A DNA stretch of 15,541 nt from Pinguiococcus pyrenoidosus (taxonomy: Eukaryota; Sar; Pinguiophyceae; Pinguiochrysidales; Pinguiochrysidaceae): the NCBI GenBank assembly GCA_019677205.1, contig JAAMXY010001616.1, forward strand, positions 1 to 15,541, in the 5' to 3' direction. The notes beneath the pieces were generated by a model, which was given only the letters and a program-made list of their open reading frames with translations, did no database searches and was not told the DNA's origin. How positions within the stretch are numbered: position 1 is the stretch's first letter; each line of letters begins with the position of its first letter. Position numbers and translations under genes: made by a program. This document shows positions 9,204 to 15,541 of the stretch, one piece after another.

Positions 9204-10583
9204 AGTGTTCCACTCCCTTGACGAATGCGGTGCGGGCTCCTCGAGCGAGGCGGCCTTGGCATTCGTTTTGCGCGGGAACGTCAAGTGGACGAGCGACGGA
9301 GTTTCGGATTGCTCAAAATACGGACGCGGAGGCAAATATCTAAATTTTCAATTATTTCGAAGCAAAGTTCTGCCCACCGTCATGCGTCACTTCAAGACCA
9401 ATCGCTCCGAGCGACTGAGGTAGATGCCACCAATCAAGGTGCCCTGCCCGAGCATCACAAGATTTGGACCAATGGAGCTACCGGATCGGTGTCGACGCTG
9501 GCCGTTGACCAATCCGAGCTTCGGAGAGTCACTACCATCGGTTATCAACCCGAATCATGGGCGAATTATTCGCTTGAGTAGAGAAGACCACGTACCCTCG
9601 CGCTTCAAGAATCGCCAGAGAAGGGCAACGACTCCCTCTCTGGCCACGGAGCCCATCCCTCGCCTCTTCTTCACCTAAAACGAGCAGCGCGCATCCCTCT
9701 CGTGAGCGATGTAGCGCGTGTGCGTTGGGCTTTTTTTTTTCATCTTCTCGAGCAGAAAAGCTTTTTGTCTAGCTAGCGCGCTGGTGTTCAAGGCAACAAC
9801 TGTCTCGGTTGAATTTTCGAGCTGCCTGCCTCGTGGCTGCTTTGCTGCTGCCTTAGGAGCTACCGCCCATTCTTGAGCGACTTCCTGTGCGCATGCTAAA
9901 GGCATAAAGGCATAGCTAGCTAAAAGCGACCCGCCTCAAAGTCGACTCAAAGCTGACGAACTGAACACTAGCCGCCCGTCGCTCAGGTGGCACTGAATGG
10001 CGCTTCGCTTTGTGGAGGTCGGCAAGACTGCCGCAGCAGCAAGCAGGACCCGCGAAAGGCAGAAGGCAAGAAGATCGCCCGCTGCGGTGCGGAGCAGCGG
10101 TGCAATGGCGCAGTGGCGCAGTGACTGCTTCTTGAACTCGTCGTCCTTCAGCCAATGGAGTCGTTCACCACCACTTCCAGAACAATCCAGCCTCCTCGAT
10201 TCGCTGTAGAACAGCAGCTTCCACCATTTTGAATCTTTGACTCCTCAATCGCGCCAAATCAATCCTATGGATTTCAAAATAGAAGCCTCGCAAAGTTCCG
10301 ACATCGCTTCCGCTGCTGTGGAGGGCGCTTCTCGGTCCCTGTGCGCCACACATCATTGCGAACGCATCGAGTGACAGTCGCTGGAGCGTCGTGTGACCTT
10401 GGCGTCGGCCTTGGCTGCAGCTCTAGGGGAGGCACAACGACGTCTCTGCGGTCTCTCCGCCTCCTTTGGTGTACGACTTTCATCCGAAGCCGCATCGATA
10501 CCCTTCGACTGGGCTGTCAAGTGGCGCCTCCTTCAGCTTCGTTGGCCCCTCAAGACCTCTGAAGAGTCCTCGTCTCCCTCGAA
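9204..10583. promoter_or_regulatory. 1380-bp divergent spacer between ACC and the DEP-VASt gene
   Basis: No gene is convincing here. On the ACC side an AT-rich island (about 9335-9360) lies 130-160 bp upstream of the ACC start, followed by a CCAAT array (separate entry). On the other side are a CCAAT at 10152-10156, a TGGCGCAG direct repeat (10106-10121) and the related elements CATTTTGAAT (about 10225) and ATTTCAAAAT (10271-10280), which may belong to the promoter of the gene at 10584. A run of T lies at about 9730-9740. A 76-codon minus-strand frame (9905-9675) was judged non-coding. Confidence 0.55.
9398..9513 (+). promoter_or_regulatory. Array of four CCAAT boxes upstream of ACC
   Basis: CCAAT occurs at 9398-9402, 9430-9434, 9469-9473 and 9509-9513, all on the plus strand, with start-to-start spacing of 32, 39 and 40 bp. 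The array lies 195-310 bp upstream of the ACC start codon, just beyond an AT-rich island. CCAAT boxes are bound by NF-Y in many eukaryotes in either orientation. Use by ACC is inferred from distance; the gene at 10584 is over 1 kb away. Confidence 0.5.
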
Positions 10584-13205
10584 ATGGAAGAGACCAAGGA
10601 GCCCATGGACAAGTCGGAGGCGCCAGCCACGCCGGTGGCCGAGGCGGGCGGCTGCCTCTGCGTGCCGAGGAGGAAGAAGCGGGACCGCCAGGCCGGCGCC
10701 CAGAAACCCTCTCGGCTGCGCCGCGGTGGCGGCGTCACCGGAGAGCCCCTGCGGAGCCTGACGGTGCGGATGGAGCGCGGGCTGCCCCGCCGACTCGTCA
10801 CCTTGAGAGGAGCCATGATGGGCATGGCCTACAAGGAGAAGCAGTACGTGGTCTACGGAGGGGACATCATCGGCTGGCTCCTCGGAGACGTCCGCAGCAA
10901 CGTGGAGAGCGCGGAAGAGGCCACCCTGGTCGGGCAGCAGATGCTCGACAGCAACTACATCCGAAGACTCAGCCGGAAGCGGGCCACAACTCGGCGAGCC
11001 ACGGTGTATCCGATGGGGAAGACCACCTTCCGCGGTGGAAACGCCGTGTACCAGTTTAATGCAGAGAATTGCAGTGACTACCTTCTGCACGTCATCCCTT
11101 TCGGCTGCACCGGGCCGGTGCACCACAAGGGCAGCCGGTATCTGGTGCTGCGCGCTGGGAACCAGCATCGGAATTCGGATATCGTCGAGAAGAGCGAGCT
11201 TCTGCAGGGGCACTATCCCCGCCTCCAGCGCTTCGTCCTGGGCATCAGAGATCCGCGGGCGGATCAGCTTCGCGTAGAGGGCTATCTCTACCGCCTAGTG
11301 GGGGTGGATACCTACTTTGGCACCGCGCATGTCAGCCTGTCGAACCTTCAGATTCTGTCGCACGAGGAGATCCAGACGTGGCAACAGCGCGTCACCGCGT
11401 TCCACCAGGCGCTTCTCTCGTCCGGCGGATCCCAGGACGACTTTGAGGAACTCGATACCGGCCTCCGTGAATCCGGAGGTGCACACGACGAGGAGCGCGA
11501 TCCCATTGGCCTCATCCTTGGTGATCGCGAGCGGACGCTTTCGAAGCCGTCGTTGCACGACTTCATCATGCCTGAAGGAGGCCCGGGCCCGATGGGAGAC
11601 TCGAAGGTGCGGCTGCTCATGAAACTAGAAAAAGTGGCCTCCGACGCATCGCGGGCGAGGTTGGACGCGGACTCCAGCGTTGGCCGACTCCTGATCGACC
11701 AGAATCTGCGGCTCCATGCGCACGTCTTTGAAGTGAGAGGAGTGACGGAGAAGTCCACGTCGGCCTTCGCGATGCGATGGGGCCAAGCCCTCGGCATCCG
11801 ATACAACGTCAAGGTCCGCGTCCTAGCCAAGAATAGTGAGATTGACACGGACTACACCAGCAAGAGTCCCAACGGCGACGCCGCTTGGCCGATTCTGCAG
11901 ACCGGCACCCCCGAGGGCGAGCTGCTGGAGATGGAGCTGAAGCACTGCAACCGCAATGTGGACATCATCAGTGTCGTGGTGTTGCAGAAGCTGCCGAGTG
12001 ACACCGAGATCAGCGCGATCGGTATGGGAACCGTGCAGGTTGCCGTCCGCGACATTGCCTTGGTGGAGGACGAGCAACAGACGAAGGCGTGCATCAAGCC
12101 GCTGGAGCGCCCAGCAACGCGGAATGGGGGCAGGCAGACTCGGAAGAACGCCCCGGTGCGGCGCCTACCGTCCTTCCGATCCATGGGAGAGCTGCCGGTG
12201 GAGGTCGACGCCATCTGGCTTCCCCTCACCATCACGTCCGTGCACGGAGGCCGCACGCTGAGGACGCAGAACGGGGAAGTGAGAGTCGCGCTGTGGCTCA
12301 GCGCGGCCGATCTGAGGCTCCTGACCGAAACGCAGGAGGCAGAGGGGGCCACCGGCATGGCCGACGGACAACGGCAATCCCTCCCTGCTCGGCTTCCGAT
12401 CTCATGCCTCGAGAGCGAGATCTTGGTTGGCCTAAGCCGACTGAGGGCCTCGATGCTCGGCCCGGGGGTGGACGCGGCCGGCGCCGACGCTGCCCCGCCC
12501 GTCCTTCCCGAGGGGCAGTGCTGCACCGACCTCATGGCAGCGTTTTACAGCGAACTGGGTCTGAAGGAACCGAAGGCGTCCGCGTGGCAGAAAGATGCCA
12601 GCGGGATCCTGCAGCGCCAGGTCACGTACGTCATGCCCCGGAGCGCGTTGGTGCCCGAGAATCACGTCTCCGAGCTCCACCAGCTTCTCCTGGACGAGCC
12701 CAACGCGTTCGTGCTCCGAGTCACGATCGACACGCCGGAGGTGCCATATGGCTCCAAGTTCAGCTCCATCGTGCAGCTCGTGTTCATCCGACCAAACACG
12801 AACCCGCTGTCGAAAGTGGAAGTGATGGTGAGCGCCGAGATCGCGTACAAGAACGGCGGTCCGCCATCGTGGTTGAAAGGGCAGATCAGTGGGGGAGCTG
12901 CCCGGGAGACGCAGCGGACGTGGGGTGCCTTCGTGGGGCTTGTGAATGGCGCGGCTCAGGGCAAGCGCAAGCGGAAGGCCGCGTCCAGATACACGAAGAA
13001 GTTCTTGGTCACGCGGATCATGATTGGCATCCTCGTCCTGGGCATCTGTGCATATCTGTTGGACATTGCGACCCCGGGCCCGGGCTCGTTCCTGAGCCGC
13101 TTCAGCAGGAAGGCTGCGGAGTTCGAGCAACGGGTCCACGCCGACTTGGCACAGCTCGACGATGCGCTGGAGGGCGGCCAGAGCAACCGCGCCTGGGGGC
13201 TCTAG
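10584..13205 (+). CDS. DEP - C2 - VASt domain protein with C-terminal membrane anchor
   Basis: Intronless, 873 residues, ending at TAG 13203-13205. ATG 10584 follows an in-frame TGA at 10560-10562, so the start is firm. The N-terminus has a Cys pair (24, 26) and a basic patch PRRKKRDRQ. A DEP domain (about 77-160) shows YGGDIIGWLL, SAEEATLVGQQMLDSNYI and a final FRGGNAVYQF. Residues 165-345 are unassigned. A C2 domain (about 374-578) is read from its strands and its typical ending IGMGTVQVAVRDI...GEVRVALWLSAAD, with a basic insert near 510-530. A VASt domain (about 645-785) shows SAWQKDASGILQRQVTYVMP, DTPEVPYGSKF and WLKGQI. One hydrophobic helix lies at about 811-830, followed by a short tail. 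VASt domains carry sterols or other lipids between membranes (Lam/GRAMD1, plant VAD1). An organelle-anchored lipid-transfer role at contact sites is inferred; DEP and C2 would tether or regulate. The usual GRAM domain is not recognisable. Confidence 0.87.
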   Translation: MEETKEPMDKSEAPATPVAEAGGCLCVPRRKKRDRQAGAQKPSRLRRGGGVTGEPLRSLTVRMERGLPRRLVTLRGAMMGMAYKEKQYVVYGGDIIGWLLGDVRSNVESAEEATLVGQQMLDSNYIRRLSRKRATTRRATVYPMGKTTFRGGNAVYQFNAENCSDYLLHVIPFGCTGPVHHKGSRYLVLRAGNQHRNSDIVEKSELLQGHYPRLQRFVLGIRDPRADQLRVEGYLYRLVGVDTYFGTAHVSLSNLQILSHEEIQTWQQRVTAFHQALLSSGGSQDDFEELDTGLRESGGAHDEERDPIGLILGDRERTLSKPSLHDFIMPEGGPGPMGDSKVRLLMKLEKVASDASRARLDADSSVGRLLIDQNLRLHAHVFEVRGVTEKSTSAFAMRWGQALGIRYNVKVRVLAKNSEIDTDYTSKSPNGDAAWPILQTGTPEGELLEMELKHCNRNVDIISVVVLQKLPSDTEISAIGMGTVQVAVRDIALVEDEQQTKACIKPLERPATRNGGRQTRKNAPVRRLPSFRSMGELPVEVDAIWLPLTITSVHGGRTLRTQNGEVRVALWLSAADLRLLTETQEAEGATGMADGQRQSLPARLPISCLESEILVGLSRLRASMLGPGVDAAGADAAPPVLPEGQCCTDLMAAFYSELGLKEPKASAWQKDASGILQRQVTYVMPRSALVPENHVSELHQLLLDEPNAFVLRVTIDTPEVPYGSKFSSIVQLVFIRPNTNPLSKVEVMVSAEIAYKNGGPPSWLKGQISGGAARETQRTWGAFVGLVNGAAQGKRKRKAASRYTKKFLVTRIMIGILVLGICAYLLDIATPGPGSFLSRFSRKAAEFEQRVHADLAQLDDALEGGQSNRAWGL

Positions 13206-13556
13206 CCAAGGAGGACTGAGGGGCGTTCCGGGAAGCGGCGCGTTCACGGCCGGTCGTGCTTCGAACAAGGTGCTGGTTGCCCGCGGCATATAGATAGAGA
13301 TGTGGTCCGCATCGGCGCTGGTCGTGCTTCGCACGGGTCGAGCTGGCAAAACAAGCGAGTATTATTGATCGTGATATCCGGTGAAACCATATCTCATCAG
13401 CTCCGTCAACGCAGTGCACTGCGTTTCTTCTCTGGTAACGAAAGGCAGACAGGCCTTGACTATTTCGAACACGCAATGCACAGCAGGGACATGAGGACGG
13501 CTTCTTGTCGCACCGTCTATAGGGGGTCATCTTCGGCAGCCCGCCGCCGTGTCTCA
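13206..13556. other. Convergent 3' spacer, no gene seen
   Basis: These 351 bp lie between the stop codons of the plus-strand DEP-VASt gene and the minus-strand repeat-protein gene. Overlapping frames continue through it in several phases but give no family-like protein. A short AT-rich patch near 13360-13395 may mark 3' processing. No canonical AATAAA is visible. Confidence 0.5.
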
Positions 13557-14394
13557 TCACTTGTGAGGGCTGGCACTGCTGGTGCCGCTCAGCCGCGCCG
13601 CCCGCTCGTCTTCTATGTCACCCTCCGTGAGGCCGAGGATATCCAGCGCCTTCCGCCGCAGCAGCTGCTCCTCCGTGGCACCAAAAAACTTCATCAGGGC
13701 TGCAGCCCCTTCCTGGCCGTATGTGTCTCTCATGCGTTGCTGTGCCGCTGGCGAGCCCGACCGCGCAGTGGCGAAGAGGTACTTGGCCTCCTCGACGTCC
13801 CCCTCTGTGACCCCCATGACATGCAGCGCCTTGATGCGCGACAGCTCCTCGCGGCTCGAGACCCCCAGGATGCGGAAGGCCTTGGGCACCTGCGGATCGC
13901 GCGGCGCGGTCGCGGCCCCGAACTCCGTGGAGAGGGTGGACAGCTCCGGGTTGCTGAGCGAGCGCCTCTCGTGCTCACTGGGCCGCTTGCCCAGGGAGTA
14001 CTCCCGCAGGAACTCGAGGATGTTGGTCTTCTCCGCCTCCGTGGGCTGAAACGCCAGGCTCTGCCAAGGTGCAACGACCCAGGCGCGCGTTAGTCGTGTC
14101 GACATTCGGCGGCCAAACCCCACGCATCCGCCGACCGGCTCGTTTGGCTTCTGCTCTCACCATGGGCCTCTCCGCATAGGTCGCCGCGACGCGCGAGGGC
14201 CTCCGGGGCCTCGGCACGAGGATCGGGTCTCGCTCGGCGGCTTCCACGGCCGCTCGCAGGGCGGCGGCCCAGCACAAGCGCCCGTCCTCGTCGCTGTCTT
14301 CGCCGCCGCATTTGGTCTCTTCCTGCTGCGACGCGTCGCTCTTGCCCTCGGGCAGGGGCGCGGTGGCCTCGTCGTCGAAATGGGGAGGATCCAT
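13557..14394 (-). CDS. Unrecognised 245-residue protein with a repeated L-G-x-T-E-x-D/E motif
   Basis: Two exons, 14394-14161 and 14060-13557 (stop TGA 13557-13559). I do not recognise the family. Residues 1-78 are acidic and then basic, probably disordered (many Asp/Glu near 20-38, Arg/Pro near 55-70). Exon 2 is helical and charged. Four related segments stand out: AFRILGVSSREELSR (139-153), ALHVMGVTEGDVEEA (156-170), ALMKFFGATEEQLLR (199-213) and ALDILGLTEGDIEDE (216-230). Each reads as a short hydrophobic helix, Gly, a hydrophobic residue, Ser/Thr, then acidic residues. No signal peptide or membrane helix is present. The first ATG in frame is 14394. The repeats suggest a small helical protein-interaction or scaffold domain, which is inference only. 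It converges on the DEP-VASt gene and has CCAAT motifs upstream. Confidence 0.75.
14061..14160 (-). other. Intron of the repeat-protein gene
   Basis: Donor CCCATG|GTGAGA at 14160, acceptor CACCTTGGCAG ending at 14061, 100 nt, phase 0, with an ideal branch element GACTAACG whose adenine lies about 28 nt before the acceptor. It joins the acidic N-terminal frame to the helical C-terminal frame. Confidence 0.82.
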
Positions 14395-14613
14395 CACACG
14401 GAGAAGTGCGAGACGTCGTGTGGCGCGCGAAGAGAGGTGTCGTCGCGCGCGCCGAGAAGTGTGTCCGTGTTCGAAGTCGCCTCAAATTCGCGCGGCATTG
14501 CAGGACGAACGCGACTATGATACAGAAGCGCCCTGTGATCTCGTCCACAGTTTTAAACTGGGACTTCAACACTGCTAAACGAACTACGCCCACCAGGATT
14601 TTCAAAATTGCTG

Positions 14614-14690
14614 ATTGGCCGCCCGCTCATTGGCGACGACACCTTTGATTCGAAATGGAGTCGGCAACGAGGCGGCAGCCATTGGCCAAT
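14614..14690 (-). promoter_or_regulatory. CCAAT-box cluster upstream of the repeat-protein gene
   Basis: On the gene's own strand CCAAT occurs at 14618-14614, 14633-14629 and 14685-14681. The last belongs to the perfect palindrome ATTGGCCAAT (14681-14690), which adds one in the other orientation. They lie 220-296 bp upstream of the start codon, next to an AT-rich ATTTTCAAAATT element (14598-14609), the same arrangement as upstream of ACC. Confidence 0.5.
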
Positions 14691-14841
14691 GCGGTGGCTG
14701 TTGCTCCGAATGTCAAGGAAACGCACCCGTTCTGCGCTCCTCAGCGACGCGGCCGTTGGCCGTTGCTCGCGCGTGATTGACCGCGCGCCCTCGCTTGCAA
14801 GCCGCAGCTGGTCGGAAGTCGCGCTCTTGATCACAAACAAT

Positions 14842-14855
14842 GCCCCAATTGGGGC
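14842..14855. repeat. Perfect 14-bp palindrome containing overlapping CCAAT boxes
   Basis: GCCCCAATTGGGGC is a perfect palindrome with CCAAT and ATTGG overlapping at its centre. It may be a protein-binding dyad or a further CCAAT element. Confidence 0.6.
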
Positions 14856-15128
14856 GCGGGCACTGCAGCGGCAAAGAACGATTCCGAATGGCCGGTGCCA
14901 GGACATCCCATGCTAGTTTTGGGCGGGGAACGAGGGGTCAACGAGCGATCAATCCGGACACACCGTTCCTGTCAGATCCAGAAGGGTTCTTCCTGCGGCT
15001 GAAGCACGTGCCTGTGGGCGCATGACGTGTGCAGGGAAGCTGAAGCCGGAGTTGTCAAGAGCAGCTGCTGCAACGAGCCGGCTTCAAAGTTCAAAGTTCG
15101 CTGCTTCCCAGCACCGTAGGAAGCAAGG

Positions 15129-15153
15129 CGATCAAGCGATCAAACGATCAAAC
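15129..15153 (+). repeat. Short tandem repeat, 9-bp period, three units
   Basis: CGATCAAGC, CGATCAAAC (read across one shared base) and a further CGATCAAAC follow one another with a 9-bp or near-9-bp period. Copies differ at one base. A local slippage repeat is the simplest reading. Confidence 0.6.
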
Positions 15154-15456
15154 CACGTCAAGTCAGAAGATTTCGGTGCGGCCGGAATGGCCTCAGGTCA
15201 AAGACTCTTTCCCCTCGTTCGCCCACTTTTTCAAAATTCTCTGACTATTGTACCTTTGTACAATACAGTACAGTACTGTAGTCTCCCTTCTCAAGGTATG
15301 TGAAAATGAGTGACAGACGGACACTCCAAATTATCGCACAGGGAAGGCTGTCAAGCGCTGGAACTTTCGACGTCTCCACGGAGGAGAGTGGCGTAGCTCG
15401 AGGTTGAGAACGTTGGACGTGTGAACGAGTGAAGAGACTTACGCAAGAGTGTGCCA

Positions 15457-15476
15457 CTGACGTGAGTCTACGTCAG
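15457..15476. promoter_or_regulatory. Inverted pair of TGACGT (bZIP/CRE-like) sites
   Basis: CTGACGT (15457-15463) and ACGTCAG (15470-15476) are perfect 7-bp inverted arms separated by GAGTCT. TGACGT is the core half-site of many bZIP factors. It could serve a gene beyond the right edge, which is inference. Confidence 0.45.
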
Positions 15477-15541
15477 CATGTCTGTCACACTCTTTGTCGC
15501 TGTTCACAAACAATCCCGATACTGTGTTGCTTCTCACACGC

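Larger units (their letters stand above)
14395..15541. promoter_or_regulatory. 1.1-kb right-hand region without a recognisable gene
   Basis: No open frame here gives a family-like protein on either strand. The part nearest the repeat-protein gene looks like its promoter: AT-rich elements (ATTTTCAAAATT at 14598-14609) and inverted CCAAT boxes. Further right are GCCCCAATTGGGGC (14842-14855), a TTCAAAG direct repeat near 15083-15098, a 9-bp repeat (15129-15153), TTTTCAAAATT (15228-15238), the palindrome TACAGTACTGTA (15269-15280) and paired TGACGT sites near 15457-15476. The far end may be the promoter of a gene beyond the window. Confidence 0.5.

Noticed and set aside
8650-9423. 257-codon plus-strand frame across the ACC 5' end
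   Set aside because: Antisense to ACC exons 1 and 2 and intron 1. It begins inside the ACC coding region and its product resembles no protein.
9675-9905. 76-codon minus-strand frame with an ATG in the ACC/DEP-VASt spacer
   Set aside because: No recognisable domain, a poly-Lys stretch made by a poly-T run, and no supporting splice or promoter context. It could be a small gene, but nothing positive supports it.
12089-13349. Frames of 376 codons (plus, 12089-13219) and 305 codons (minus, 12432-13349)
   Set aside because: They overlap the DEP-C2-VASt gene, whose own frame carries the VASt domain and membrane helix. The overlapping translations are Arg/Pro/Ala-rich and low in complexity.
14455-14490. 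GTTCGAAGTC resembling a tRNA B box
   Set aside because: The bases on either side do not pair as a T-stem, and no acceptor stem or A box is found at the right distance.
1-15541. Mobile elements, CRISPR arrays, prokaryotic operons, viral genes
   Set aside because: No transposase, integrase, reverse transcriptase, terminal repeats, spaced direct repeats or Shine-Dalgarno-led gene strings were seen. Introns and gene content are eukaryotic throughout.

Overview
This is a GC-rich nuclear window from a eukaryote, very probably an alga with a secondary, red-derived plastid. The host type rests on three things. Canonical GT-AG introns of 53-249 nt carry CTRAY-like branch points. The gene set is eukaryotic (COPI-associated membrane protein, spliceosomal G-patch factor, VASt lipid-transfer protein). 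The first exon of the acetyl-CoA carboxylase encodes a signal peptide ending in an Ala|Phe site, the bipartite plastid address used by stramenopiles, cryptophytes, haptophytes and relatives. I cannot fix the species.

Five complete genes alternate in strand. (1) 390-1153, minus: four-helix COPI-associated (Tvp15-like) membrane protein with a coiled-coil tail, one intron. (2) 1437-2266, plus: Spp2/MOS2-type G-patch spliceosome factor, one intron. (3) 2325-9203, minus: homomeric acetyl-CoA carboxylase, five exons, about 2110 residues, with a predicted plastid-targeting presequence in its own 97-nt first exon. (4) 10584-13205, plus: intronless 873-residue protein read as DEP - C2 - VASt - C-terminal membrane anchor. 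(5) 13557-14394, minus: unrecognised 245-residue protein with a short motif repeated about four times, one intron. A 27-residue tail of a possible plus-strand gene enters at the left edge.

The layout is compact. Genes 1 and 2 diverge from a 283-bp shared promoter. Genes 2 and 3 converge with 58 bp between stop codons. Genes 3 and 4 diverge from a 1380-bp spacer holding a four-copy CCAAT array. Genes 4 and 5 converge over 351 bp. The last 1.1 kb has no convincing gene but holds CCAAT motifs, palindromes and an inverted pair of TGACGT sites.

The genes do not form a pathway. The nearest functional link is lipid: the carboxylase would make malonyl-CoA for plastid fatty-acid synthesis, and the VASt protein is of a type that moves lipids between membranes. 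The most novel items are the DEP-C2-VASt-anchor architecture and the repeat protein. No mobile element, CRISPR array, tRNA or rRNA was found.
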